The position numbers were made by a program, and so were the translations under genes. DNA of 64,000 nt from Vandiemenella viatica (Eukaryota; Arthropoda; Insecta; Orthoptera; Morabidae), in contig CM061914.1 of the NCBI GenBank assembly GCA_031002005.1, positions 195,938,685 through 196,002,684 on the forward strand, read 5' to 3'. Below the pieces are notes generated by a model. That model did no database searches, was not told the DNA's origin, and worked only from the letters and a program-made list of their open reading frames with translations. Of the stretch, positions 53,238 to 63,478 are shown piece after piece. Each line of letters starts with the position of its first letter. The stretch's first letter is position 1.

Positions 53238-53810
53238 CAGGGTGTTACAAAAAGGTACCGCCAAACTTTCAGGAAACATTCCTCACACACAAACAAAGAA
53301 AATATGTTATGTGGACATGTGTCCGGAAACGCTTACTTTCCATGTTAGAGCTCATTTTAGTTTCGTTAGTATGTTCTGTACTTCCTCAATTAACCGCCAG
53401 TTGGCCCAATTGCAGGAAGGTAATGTTGACGTCGGTGCTTGTGTTGACCCCGGTACCAAATGTGGAGACTCTTCGTGCTCGTATTGTGGACGGCTGTGAT
53501 ACAATACGCCATTCTCCAGGGCTGCATCAGCGCATCAGGGATTCCATGCGACGGAGGGTGGATGCATGTATCCTCGCTAACGAAGGACATTTTGAACATT
53601 TCCTGTAACCAAGTGTTTGAAGTCACGCTGGTACGTTCTGTTGCTGTGTGTTTCCATTCCATGTTTAATGTGATTTGAAGAGAAGTAATAAAATGAGCTC
53701 TAACATGGAAAGTAAGCGTTTCCGGACACATGTCCACATAACATATTTTCTTTGTTTGTGTGTGAGGAATGTTTCCTGAAAGTTTGGCCCTACCTTTTTG
53801 TAACACCCTG
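53238..53810 (+). mobile_element. Internally deleted Tc1/mariner-type element with about 125-bp inverted ends
   Basis: Ends CAGGGTGTTACAAAAAGGTA and, reverse-complemented, CAGGGTGTTACAAAAAGGTA continue as an almost perfect inverted repeat through ACTTTCAGGAAACATTCC and CATGTTAGAGCTCATTTTA. TA flanks both sides (53236-53237 and 53811-53812). Only the C-terminus of a transposase remains inside. The full-length relative is several times longer, so most of the coding region has been deleted. Confidence 0.92.
53456..53608 (+). pseudogene. Tc1/mariner-like transposase, last 50 residues
   Basis: PNVETLRARIVDGCDTIRHS, PGLHQRIRDSMRRRVDACIL, ANEGHFEHFL and a stop. A ...LRxRIxxxCxxI...SMxRRxxxCIxxxGxxFEHxL ending is typical of arthropod Tc1/mariner-like transposases. 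All catalytic residues are deleted. Confidence 0.8.
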
Positions 53811-54005
53811 TATATATTACGGAAGAAGTTGATGACAAATGGGACAAGCCGAGACGAACACTCCAGCAGAAGACGCGGTACACTCTGGACAGAGGAGCGC
53901 AAACAGGCGCAGTCGAAACGAATGAAGGAGTTCTGGGCCCAAAAGAAGACGAAACTCGCTGCCAAATGCACAAAGGCTTAACGTGGCCCTAGTTGCCCTC
54001 AACGA

Positions 54006-54600
54006 ATAAATATAGTATCCATTAATGGCACTGTCCTTACAACGGTAGATTCTGCTAAATACGTGGTTGTAACTATTCATAATAATTTGTTGTGGAATGA
54101 ACATACTGAGAATGTAATTGGGAAAGCAAATCATATGCTCCGATTTGTAGGTCGTAATTTAAAACAACATTCACCGGAACTTGAATCGATTGCGTACAAA
54201 GCACTGGTGCATCCTCACTTAGAATATTGTTGTTCTGTATGGGGCCCCTATCAAAAGGGGATAATGGAGGCATTAGAGAAAGTCCAAAGAAGAGCCGCCC
54301 AATTCGTGACAGGTATATATAGTTGGAGGGAAAGCGTAAGTGCGATGTTGAAAGAGTTGGGTTGGGAAGACCTGGAACACCGAAGGCGTTGCTTTCGGCA
54401 AAAGCTGACTGAAAAATTCACATCTGACCTATTTCAGGATGACAGCAAACACATATTACCACCAGCTACATTCATATCTAGGAACGACCGCGAAAATAAG
54501 AGAAATCGGGGCCAGAACGGATTCATTTCTATAGTGTTATTTTTCCCACGAGTGATTAGGGAGTGGAATAGGAAGGAGTTATGGAGCGAGAGAACTTAGA
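54006..54600 (+). pseudogene. CR1/L2-like LINE C-terminus, another family
   Basis: SINGTVLTTVDSAKYVVVTI, HNNLLWNEHTENVIGKANHM, LVHPHLEYCCSVWGPYQKGI, LEKVQRRAAQFVTGIYSWRE, PATFISRNDRENKRNRGQNG and FFPRVIREWNRKEL. The order YLGVxI..L.W..H, LVRPxLEYxxxVW, VQRRAARFV, FFPRxIxxWN marks the end of CR1/L2-type ORF2. Related in layout to 61440-62075. The frame is open from about 54006 but 5'-truncated, and the GTG used as an apparent start at 54063 is not a real start. Confidence 0.85.
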
Positions 54601-54629
54601 TTCCGATAGGAGTAGGTGTCTATAAACCC

Positions 54630-54720
54630 CTCCGGCCATCCTGATCTGGGTTTTCCCAGATCACTCCAGGCGAATGCTGGGATGGTTAATCAAAATAGCC
54701 CATGGGCGCCTCCTGCCATA
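54630..54720 (+). mobile_element. SINE-A relative, body fragment
   Basis: CCGGCCATCCTGATCTGGGT, CCCAGATCACTCCAGGCGAA and TGCTGGGATGGTTAATCAAA. GGCCATCCTGAT and GGGATGGTT differ from the usual SINE-A copies here and recall, from memory, the form common in locust genomes. Confidence 0.65.
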
Positions 54721-55108
54721 TCCCTTCCTATGCACAAATGGTCACACATTGTAGTATTGGTGCAATGCACCCTCCGCCGCCCACTGAATGACGGAGTAAT
54801 AATAATAATAATAATTTCCGGAACTTATGGTTACTGGCCCTCGGGTAGAGCAGGCTTTGTTCCTGGGAGGAGCATATTCGGGAGCTGCCAATAAAGTTCT
54901 AAGAATAGAGCTCTGACCCTCTCGAAACAATACAATGGCGGCGCTCCGCCCCGGGGGCTCAAAGTTCGCTGCACCGCCACGGGAGCGGCAACTCGCAGGA
55001 TACAGCGAAACACACTCCGCGGGCTTTGTTTGCACCTCAGCTGCGGGGAAGAGCGAACCCTGCTTTAACCTGTCACATCAAGCCGACCTACGGTACGAAT
55101 TACTGGCC
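54721..55108. other. Unassigned sequence with (AAT)n
   Basis: A short (AAT)n run at 54797-54815, then GC-rich sequence without a recognisable product. Confidence 0.4.
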
Positions 55109-55180
55109 GGCATTACACCGGAAAAGATCTGTGTCAAGGATCTTTCATAAAACATTTTATCATATTTGTTTTATTAAAGG
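55109..55180 (+). mobile_element. End fragment of the MADF-bearing element family
   Basis: GGCCGGCATTACACCGGAAA, AGATCTGTGTCAAGGATCTT and AAACATTTTATCATATTTG match the left terminus at 57060. The piece is cut off by the Helitron-like insertion at 55181. Confidence 0.75.
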
Positions 55181-56491
55181 CTAGCTGATACCCGCGACTT
55201 CGTACGCGCGGATTAAGAATTTCTTTGCCAGAATTGAATATAAAAATTTGTTGGTGACAGAAGATTGGTCCCAAAAAACAGCTAGTCGGCATAATATGAC
55301 AGGAAAGCCATCACTATATCATTCTACCGTCGAACCTCTCTCTTCAATAGAATCAATTTCCAACATATTTAAAAACAGAAAAATAAACGGAAGTGAGGGG
55401 ATGGGGGGCAGGGGGGCGGTATTAACTAAGCACAGGTTTAATTCAGCTTCGTCTTTTCTTCTTTCTTCAGCATGAGCATCCGAATTTTGGGTTCTAATAA
55501 CTTTAGCTGCTCGTCCTCTGCTAGAGCTACAACTTAGGCCAGTTTACGCCCGCAAGGCATGTCAAAAAAGGAGACAAAATAAACTGGTCCCAGAAACATT
55601 TTAACTGACACAAAGTAAAAGGACAGAGAAAATCGACATCTATACTAAATACTACGTTTTTTCTTTAAACGAAATTTAGTAACAAATTATACACTAACAT
55701 AATGCGCGAGAAGCACAACTTGAGCAATCGACGTAACATCACAGACTAACACACACATCCGTCTGTTTGTCACCATTCGATAATTTCTCAAAATTTCGTG
55801 ACTACAACTGTTAATCACACCGAAAAAAAATTGTCCTGTACCCTCCCTACAGATTTTCTTGTCAAATTCCGTCAATATCAGTATAGGCATTTAGTCATCA
55901 AAACGTGACAAAAAGACAGAGACTTAATTCTGCATTTATATTATTATTACTGCAGATCACACACACACTGACTTCGAATCACCCCTGACGGATCAATATA
56001 ATGTAAAAAATGTATACTTACAGCATTGCAAGACTACCTATGATTTGCATCGCATTGCACCCCTAAATTTGTGATATCTACAGTTCAACATTCAATCCGA
56101 ATAACGGATGGTCCAGGCGTGACTTACGCTCAAAAACAATTTTTAAAAAATCTTAGCCTCCACGGAGATTTTAACCGGATACCACGACCCAAACATTAGT
56201 ATGCAAGCGCTTTCACCACTGAGCTAAACGCTACACGGCAAAACGCTACAGAGACTTCCACATCCTACGCGTCTGTCTACCGCCGTTCAGTAATTTTTCG
56301 AAATTATAAGACAACATGTATTATTTATACAGATAATTTTTCAACCAAATGTATACAGTATTTTTATCCTTGTTTCAAAGGATAAGTGTGCAAAGTTTCA
56401 TCGAGGTCGGATGAAAACTGTGAATTTGTATGAAGAACAAACAAACCAACAAACAAACAAACATACATACATTCATCTCTATATATATAGA
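55181..56491 (-). mobile_element. Helitron-like family A, copy 3
   Basis: On the minus strand it begins TCTATATATATAGAGATG (near 56491) and ends with the hairpin CCGCG-CGTACGAAGT-CGCGG followed by GTATCAGCTAG at 55181. The stem is best preserved in this copy. Aligns with the other two family A copies. Non-autonomous. Confidence 0.75.
56155..56235 (-). other. tRNA-like module inside Helitron A, copy 3
   Basis: On the minus strand TAGCTCAGTGG (A box, 56217-56227) and GGTTAAAATCT (B-box-like, 56166-56176). The B-box C is changed to A here. Confidence 0.5.
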
Positions 56492-56520
56492 TATATGATA
56501 AATAACATGTTTTGTCACTT

Positions 56521-57056
56521 AATTTTGTTAGCTAACAGAATGGTGCCAGACAGACGGATAGCGTGTGTGAGTCTGTAATGTTACATCGCTCACTCAGGCA
56601 GTTTCTCTGTCGCAGTCAGTTAGTGAATGATTTGCTCATAAATATCTTTTACAGACAGAACATGTCGTGCCATTTCTGAAAATGAACGCGGCGGCAACCA
56701 TCCAGTGAAGGAAACCGATAGCCAAACAAGAAGACATAACGACAGAGAAGACTTGTCCCGTCCGAATACTTGGAGGCAATGCCTTAGGGCAATACACTCC
56801 ACTTTACACTAGCTCAATAGGAAGGAGCTGTAACTAGGCTGAAAGCGAAGCGAACTTATTGTGCATTACAGATGTTCATTTGCGCTGCACCAGACTACAT
56901 TATTTTGTGTCTGCCTAAATGTTTCTGGCATTAGTATAGTCTGTCTTCTTTCTTGACATGCCTCGCAGCCCGCAGGCGTAGGTGACATACGGTGTAGCTC
57001 TAGCAAAGCACGAGCAGCTAAAGTCGTCATGGTGAAGAAATAAGACAAGACCAAGC
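56521..57056 (+). mobile_element. Diverged Helitron A-related fragment
   Basis: ACAGAATGGTGCCAGACAGA, TGTAATGTTACATCGCTCAC and TGTAGCTCTAGCAAAGCACG correspond to the 3' half of family A in order. It is cut at TAA by the MADF element that starts at 57060. Confidence 0.6.
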
Positions 57057-57235
57057 TTAAGGCCGGCATTACACTGAATAAGATCTTTGTCAAAGATCTT
57101 TTATGAAATATTTTATCATATCTATTTTATAAAAGATATTTTATGATATTTTATCAGACCCATTGCACTACATAAAATATTTTTCACCATAGTTCTCTGA
57201 AATGAATGAAGTGAACTTGTATTCTTCAAATCTAG

Positions 57236-57489
57236 TTTTTTTTTTTTTTTAAATGGCATTTGGCAACGGAAGCCATACAGCCAGCTCAATGTAATTATTA
57301 AAGCTTTCAGTGTATAAGTCGTCATCCAGTATATTTATATTGTATTATTCCAATGTATGGACGCCACAGGACGGACAGGACATTCCCACAGACACACAAC
57401 ACTTAACATCCATGCCCGCGGCCGGATTCGAACCGGCGGCCTTCGGCACGCGGAGCTAGCACTCTAGCCCCTACGCTACCGAGGCCGGA
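57236..57489 (-). mobile_element. SINE-C copy 2 with 11-bp target duplication
   Basis: A T run, then the body, then the tRNA-like head (GCCTCGGTAGCGTAGGGGCT with GCCGGTTCGAATCCGGC on the minus strand). TTCAAATCTAG flanks it exactly at 57225-57235 and 57490-57500. Confidence 0.93.
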
Positions 57490-57599
57490 TTCAAATCTAG
57501 TTATAGGCCATCTTCCGCAGTTGTTGGTTAATAGATTATAAATCAAAATTCCGTCTGGAAGCAACTGTTAATGTTACTGTTTACTTTATTTCCATACGC

Positions 57600-57640
57600 G
57601 TTTCGCCCATATGGTGTGGGGCATCGTCAGTTGCTGTGAA
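57600..57640 (-). other. CTGACGA...GAAACG hairpin motif
   Basis: On the minus strand CTGACGATGCCC, CACACCATAT, GGGCGAAACGCG. The GCCC/GGGC arms pair. It lies within MADF element copy 2. Confidence 0.5.
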
Positions 57641-58029
57641 TTTGTTTTACATGTGTTTGTAATATATGAACTTGTAAGCTTGTGCAGCTGTCATAATATG
57701 TGTTTTGTTCATGAAACAGAAGAGAAGTAAACGTATTTGGTCTTGATCGTGGATTGGAACACTTGATATAAAAGGAATTCAACAAAGTTTACTGAAAGAG
57801 CTGTAATGTAAGGACGTGACATATTATAAAAATTATGGTCGAAGCTGCAGCTTAGGTCCAATAAATTCTTTCAGCAATATTTTCAAAAATTTCTTTATTA
57901 GAATTATTACCCTAGAATTTAACGACATATACTATTGGTTGTCTGCTTGTACGGTGTATGTGCAATATGTTGTACTCTTATTGCTGGTGGCGGATCTACA
58001 CATTCTGCAGTATGGCACCTGTATTGCTC

Positions 58030-58284
58030 AGCTATTATTCCAGAAACCTGTCAAGTACTAGCTTCTTAATCCATTAATTTTCTTTTCCACGTTATCGACA
58101 GCACAGCCTTCTTTCACAGAGCTAATTAATTTCTCAATCTTTGCATAAGTGTTCGCTTTTTTATTCCTATTCTTATATTCTATATATTTCTGATTGTACA
58201 ATCTTTTCTTCTTTTTAATTCAGAAATCAAGATTTTAATGGATTGGGAACTCTTAATAAACTTCAGTAACTTTGCTTGCGCCAT
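58030..58284 (-). pseudogene. MADF-like ORF remnant, copy 2
   Basis: It begins MAQAKLLKFIKSSQSIKILI. After a frameshift it gives EYKNRNKKANTYAKIEKLIS, SVKEGCAVDNVEKKINGLRS, a stop, and YLTGFWNNS. EYKNRNxKxxxYxKIxxxI...VxxxKKINxLR is the MADF signature. It is slightly better preserved than copy 1 in this middle part. Non-functional. Confidence 0.65.
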
Positions 58285-58455
58285 GTTCTTTGCTTACTTT
58301 GAAATTTTTATAAAATGTAATGGCAACGTATTAAATTTTATAAACGAAATTTTATAAAAGTAATGTTTTATGAAACATCTCCCATTACACTTTAAATGTT
58401 TTATAAAATATCTTTTATCAAAGACCTTTGTCAAAGATCTTTTACAGTGTAATCT

Positions 58456-59890
58456 TTGTCTGCAACGGATAAGAGTTCGAACTATTGGATAGAATGAAAT
58501 CAGACACAAAACACTGTAGAAAATGCAGACCCAGAAACAGTAGAAACACAGAATATGAAACCGTCAGATTAAAGGTTGCGATGTAAATACTTCCTTTTTG
58601 TTTGCTCAATAAAACCCGTTAAGTATTCTGGGTTGAAACCAAGAATGACAAACGGTAGCCGCCTCGCTGCTGTTTAAAACAAACCATTATCTTGTAAAAC
58701 TTCGTTCATCACACATTAAACAAATCTTACCTCGTTTTTCCCATATCGAACACTTAGCATTGGAACTCTTGTAAACTTAAAATATTTAATCAACCGATCG
58801 GCAAATCAACATTCTTTTATTATCACCAGTATATTAAAAAAACATAAAAACAAAAAACAGAAAAAACACAAAAAAACATAAGAAAACAAAAAATACAAAA
58901 AAACATAAAAACAAAACAAAAAACATATATACAGTCAGCGATGTTCTTTACTTAATTCTTAGGAGTGTCAGGATGAGCACAAGACCCACGCAACCTTACA
59001 CCGATCAGTGAAACTGGCGAACTCCGCAGGGATGGTATTGAAAAATAAAAAATAGGGTTCTAGCCGTGGAAGGTAAAGCCACGACCGACGTTGCAGGCAG
59101 CCTTAAGGCTTGGCTAAGCCGCGCTCGTCTGACAAGTGACAGGTGCAATCCTGACTGGAGGCTTCCAGGAGCTGGAATTAGCAGACAATCCCGCGGGTTC
59201 ATTATTCAGGAACCTGCCGTAGTGCGCCGCGGAATTGGATTTCACGGCACCTCCGCCCGAGTCTGCCATCAGCGTAACATCGAGACTCCGGTTACCGATA
59301 CAATAAGCTACCTCAGACCAGAAACACGCGGGCTGCAGCCACACATCTGGAATACAACACTGTGAAAGAAACACCCCCAGCCTTCTTCTTCATCTCCTCG
59401 TGTCGATGACAGCATGAAATATGGGGTAGTTTCTCTGATTGGAGGTCAAATTGGGATACATTCATAACGATTTGTGGACAAGACAACCCATGAACCACGG
59501 TTTGTCTCTCCCCGCACGAACATGTGGTATCTGGCTGCTCTCCCAGGTATTCCCATGAGGCAGGAGTATCTTTGGACGGCCATATTCAACTCGAAGCATA
59601 GTTAACGATTTCCATAAGGGCCATGGTTGTTCGGACCCAGATGGTAGACTCCTCACGCAATAGAGTACGCTGCTACGCCTACGTTCACGCCATCTCTCTG
59701 CAATCTTATTCACTTATTACTGTTCCACTGTTATAAAAACCTGCGTTTTGATTCATATTATTCCCGCTAGGTGTTCCAGTATTAACAATCAGTAGTCTGT
59801 TTTTTTTCCCCCCCCGTCACATCTGTAAACAATCGTCCTTTCTCCTGCCATTCTTCTGGCCGTCTTAAATTCCATTAATTCTTGGCTATA
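58456..59890. other. Unassigned sequence with an A-rich tract
   Basis: 58830-58930 is A-rich (AAAAACATAAAAACA words). 59050-59460 is moderately GC-rich with frames of 60-99 codons lacking known domains. No gene is seen. Confidence 0.35.
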
Positions 59891-60818
59891 TGACGTGTGT
59901 GAAAGAAGTAATGAGACTGAATTTTTGCTTACCAAAGTTTTAATTTTTCACAAACAGCAATATTATCCCCTTCAAAGTAGTTCCCTTGGGCAGCTATACA
60001 CCGGCGGAGTCGTTGTTTCCACTCTTGGTAGCAGCGCTGGAAGGCTCCAACTGGTAGGGCTGCTAACTGGTCGGTCGCAGTCTTTTGAATGTTCTCCAGA
60101 GTTCCAAAATGACGTCCTCTTAACACATATTTCAGTTGTAAGAAAACGAAAAAGTCCCATGGACTTACATCAGGTGAATAGGGGGCTTGTGGAACAACAG
60201 GAATGGGTTTCGAGGTCAAAAATTCACTGATAGAACAAGCCGTGTGACACGGGGCATTGTCATGATGAAGCATCCACTTGTCTGCAGTGTCTGGTCTCAC
60301 ACGAATCACTCTTTCCCTGAGCCTTTCAAGGACACCTTTGTAAAACACTTGGTTGACAGCTTGTCCTGACGGTCTGATCTCAGAAGATCCCTCACACGCT
60401 CAACGTTTTCGTCAGTTTTTGAAGTTGAAGGTCTCTCTGAGCGAGGTTGATCATCAACATGTTCTCGACCTTCCAAAAATGATTTGTGCTAGCGGAAAAC
60501 TTGTGGTCTTGATAAGCAATGTTCCCCATACGGCTGTTTCAACCTTTCAAAGGTCATACTCACCTATCCTCCAAGTTTAACACAAAACTCGATTGCACGA
60601 CGTTGGTCTAAATTCCGATGCTCCATTTTCGCAACACAAAACTAAAACACAACTTCACTGATGGCGCTGTCAAAAGTTATGAGCTCGCTGAACGGAGTTG
60701 AAACTTGGACTGAGCGTGTGGAAGGGATGAACGAACCAGTCTAGCAGACACCGGTGGACACAGCGTTGCCAGATCACTCGCAGTGTTAGCAATCTCATAA
60801 CTTTTCTCACACACCTCG
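59891..60818 (-). mobile_element. Mariner element, internally deleted
   Basis: Left end TGACGTGTGTGAAAGAAGTA (beside TA at 59889-59890) and right end, reverse-complemented, GAGGTGTGTGAGAAAAGTTA share an imperfect inverted repeat reaching ATGAGA(C/T)TG. The transposase on the minus strand lacks its centre. At about 930 bp it is roughly 350 bp short of a full mariner. Confidence 0.82.
59929..60626 (-). pseudogene. Mariner transposase with central deletion
   Basis: The N-terminus (ATG at 60626) reads MEHRNLDQRRAIEFCVKLGG, a stop, MTFERLKQPYGEHCLSRPQV, SFLEGREHVDDQPRSERPST and SKTDENVERVRDLLRSDRQ, holding the first helix-turn-helix. The deletion joins this to the C-terminal frame YKGVLERLRERVIRV, KWMLHHDNAPCHTA (second catalytic aspartate), YSPDVSPWDFF (third) and FQRCYQEWKQRLRRCIAAQG. 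The first catalytic aspartate lies in the deleted part. Inactive. It represents a different mariner lineage from 16129. Confidence 0.88.
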
Positions 60819-61439
60819 TTCATCCGTGCACTGGGCGTGCAGCATGCAGGGATGTCGCCTGTAGTCAGAGCCTTTGTAGGCGCCGCCTCGTTTTCAGGTG
60901 GCCCTTCCCGGCTCGGAATCTACTGCAGCTTGATTTCTCTCCCTCCGGTGTTTGTATTTGATGCGGTTCTGAGTCTGAAGTTTGCCGCCAGACGGACAGT
61001 TCAGTACAGTTGGGGAGGGATGGAGGTTAGGGGGAGGAACCAATTCGTCGGTCGCCGTCAGCTGTTTGCATATGCATTCGCGAATCTCAGAGGATGGAGA
61101 CGTTAAATTGGAAATCTCGTCGGGCGAATCCATTTGCAAATTGACAGTGGAGCCCGAATTTTATTTCGCCTCTCGCTGTACGGGCGGAGTCGTTGACAGA
61201 CCCTGTAACACCGCCCCGAGTGTCCATCACGTGCCGACGGTAGCTGATGTTTCACTGAATAAAGAACACTGCTGTGAATCAGAAGGAGAACTTATCGTAA
61301 CCGTTTGTTCGTTTCAAATTTTATAAAAGTTGTTTTTAGTTACTTTATTTCTTTTGGGTTTCCCAAACACCAGTTTATTGTTATTAGTGCTAAGTATAAT
61401 TTTCTCTCTGTATATGTGTTCAGAAATACGAGGTAAACA
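60819..61439. other. Unassigned GC-rich sequence
   Basis: Frames of 81-114 codons occur on both strands around 60837-61326 with no recognisable domain. Possibly an exon or old repeat. Confidence 0.3.
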
Positions 61440-62075
61440 GTTCAGTTATAGATATGGCCGATTCTGTGAAATATTTGGGAGTAACAGTACAAAGGAACAT
61501 GAAATGGGACTTACACATTAATTCGATAGTAGGTAGAGCTAATTCTAGGCTGCGATTCCTAGGTCGAATTTTGAAAAATTGTAATGAACAAACAAAGGAG
61601 ATAGCGTACAAATCTCTAGTGCGTCCATATTTGGACTACTGTTGTGCCATTTGGCATCCGTTTCATAAGGGGTTGATTGAAATTATGGAGAAAGTACAGA
61701 GGAGAGCCGCTCGATTCGTGACCGCTTGCTACAGTCCTTATGAAAGCGTCACAGAACTGATTAGTAGACTAGGCTGGGAGTCTCTGGTTGATAGACGACG
61801 CACTATTCGTTTAAACTTATTGGTAAACATGCGTACTCCCACTTTCACTTACGAGTGTAGTGAAATACTTCGTCCACCAACCTATTTGGGTCGGAATGAC
61901 AGGAAAGATAAGGTTGGAGAAATAAGGTGCCGCACTGATTCTTATATGAATTCTTTTTTCCCTCGTAATATTCGGGATTGGAATGCACAGCAAAGAGTTA
62001 GCTTTGGTGCTGAGCACCCTCAGGCAGCACAGTATATATGTAGATGTAGGTATAGATGTGTAAGCGAAACTTGAA
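61440..62075 (+). pseudogene. CR1/L2-like LINE ORF2 C-terminus with hexamer tail
   Basis: From the ATG at 61454, 206 open codons: DSVKYLGVTVQRNMKWDLHI, KSLVRPYLDYCCAIWHPFHK, EKVQRRAARFVTACYSPYES, LRPPTYLGRNDRKDKVGEIR and NSFFPRNIRDWNAQQRVS. It ends in the tail repeat (TATGTAGATGTAGGTATAGATG). No stop interrupts, but the reverse transcriptase core is missing, so this is a 5'-truncated insertion. The ATG is internal to the ancestral ORF and not a real start. The fragment at 3530-3800 is the same family. Confidence 0.87.
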
Positions 62076-62609
62076 GATTATTATTTTTTAAAAAGTCCTG
62101 TATGGTTGGCACTCCTTAGGAACCATGTTGCCGAGTTTCTTCTTCTTCAGCGGCAGGGTTACCAATAACTCGCGTTACTGGTTAATTTATTTATTTGCCG
62201 TATTATACTTAACAAGATACACAATGGTGAAACACATGTGCATATCACAAGATGTACTATTTTATATCTCTAGATCTAATGTTTTTCTTCAGTCACGTAG
62301 CTCGACGTGGTTTTCTCTGTATCCCCCTCCCCCTCTCTATTGATTCCAGAAGACATTTTGTACTGTTTTTTTCTCTTGTCAGACTATCGTAAATGACATA
62401 CGGAGATAATTAAATGCCGGAAATAGATATTCACATGCTGTTGTGAGTTCTGTTCCTCATTTTAACTGTGACAAATAATATGAAGGAGAAGCTACGTGGC
62501 TTGTCTTGATTGCATCCCCCCTTCCCTCCCCCAAGTGACTCAGCGTAAGTTTGCAGCCAATCCCGCCCCCCCTTCTCCTAGACCGAGCCACGTAGTTTGT
62601 GGACGCTCC
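62076..62609. other. Unassigned sequence
   Basis: No gene or recognised repeat. Confidence 0.35.
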
Positions 62610-63475
62610 CTAGTCTGTAAGTGCACAGTCAGAAGCGATGTGGTGGATTGTCTGTAAAGTGGCTCCGCAGTCACTGATCAGCCCGTTGGTAGCTGGATCT
62701 GCCTTGTCGTGGATGATCCTCCAGTGCCGTCTGGTAATTCCGAGTCCTTGTAACAGTAGTGAGAGGTCCCCAGGGCCGGCGTTAGGGGGGGTTAAGCGGG
62801 GCAAAAGTACTCGGGGCCCGCCGGCCTGAGTGCCTAAATAAATAGAAACCAAACACAAATTTTAAAATCTGCACTAATAATTTTGAACATTTTTGTATTA
62901 AAAAGTTCTGAATCTAAAAAAAACAAAGTGTAAAGTAAAAATATCTTGGGGCGGGGATAGGGGGCCTACGATCGCTTACCCGGGGCCTGAGAATCCTAAC
63001 GCCGGCCCTGGAGGTCCCCAACTACTAGGTGATTATTGACTACCGATGACTGCTCCCGTTGAGTTGTCCACAGCTTATTGACGTTGAAAGAGGACTCTGC
63101 AAGATTGATTGCTGTACGCCACGGTGGTTTTCTTGACTTCAAGCGTTGGTGTTTTGCTTGAATAATGTTTTGATGTATAGGCAGCTGAGGGTTCTTCAGG
63201 ATGTTTTTCCAGACCTTTAGGATAGCTTCTGATCTTCTTCGTGCTGGAGGTGGAATGTTACATAGCAACGGAAGCCATACGGTGTTTGTCCTCCGAATGC
63301 ATCCAGTAACTATCAGCATAGTCGCACGTCTATTTTCTTCGTGAACATTAGCACTGGCTCCCCGTGAAGTACCTGCACCTGGCTGAAGAATATTATTTCT
63401 CGTTCTGACTTTAGCAGCCACGTGTGAGAGATGCTGCTTGAAAGTTAGGGTTCTGTCCAGTGTTGAACCCAGTCA
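62610..63475 (-). pseudogene. LINE ORF2 C-terminal region, Jockey-like, split by a MITE
   Basis: From high to low coordinates: GSTLDRTLTFKQHLSHVAAK, VRTRNNILQ, HEENRRATMLIVTGCIRRTN, PPPARRRSEAILKVWKNILK and RLKSRKPPWRTAINLAESSF, NVNKLWTTQ. After the MITE come LLLQGLGITRRHWRIIHDKA, DPATNGLISDCGATLQTIHH and IASDCA. LDRTLTFKxHL is the region after the RT palm. The last part, RxxWxxxNRxRTGxG...C.CG..QTMxHI-like, is the C-terminal Cys/His segment found in many LINE proteins. Dead copy. Confidence 0.8.
62771..63010. mobile_element. hAT-like MITE, 240 bp, 8-bp target duplication
   Basis: Terminal repeats CAGGGCCGGCGTTAGG are perfect for 16 bases at both ends. GAGGTCCC flanks both sides (62763-62770 and 63011-63018). 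An 8-base duplication with CAGGG ends is the hAT hallmark. The interior is non-coding. Confidence 0.93.
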
Positions 63476-63478
63476 CTA

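Larger units (their letters stand above)
52850..53985 (+). pseudogene. RTE-like LINE C-terminus split by a Tc1/mariner element
   Basis: The first part (to about 53235) gives EVLYAAETLFLNADKGFLGE, LEKKERKIIRGMLG, RKRRTRFYGHLKRMEENRLT and KQIF. The second (53813-53985) gives RRRGTLWTEERKQAQSKRMK and EFWAQKKTKL, the basic C-terminal tail of this family. Between them is the TA-flanked element at 53238-53810. The family is shared with 13830-14330 and 42080-43265. Several stops, no catalytic motifs. Confidence 0.75.
57059..58455 (-). mobile_element. MADF-bearing PIF/Harbinger-like element, copy 2
   Basis: Left terminus GGCCGGCATTACACTGAATA beside CTTAA. The right side is TCAAAGATCTTTTACAGTG then TAATC, having lost the GGCCGG end. 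AAAGATCTTTT-type words are repeated at both ends. It contains a nested SINE-C and a broken MADF frame. Without the SINE it is about 1.1 kb. No transposase. Confidence 0.65.

Noticed and set aside
60837..61326. Overlapping frames of 81-114 codons on both strands.
   Set aside because: No recognisable domain, and frames on opposite strands overlap fully, so at most one could be real. None was called.
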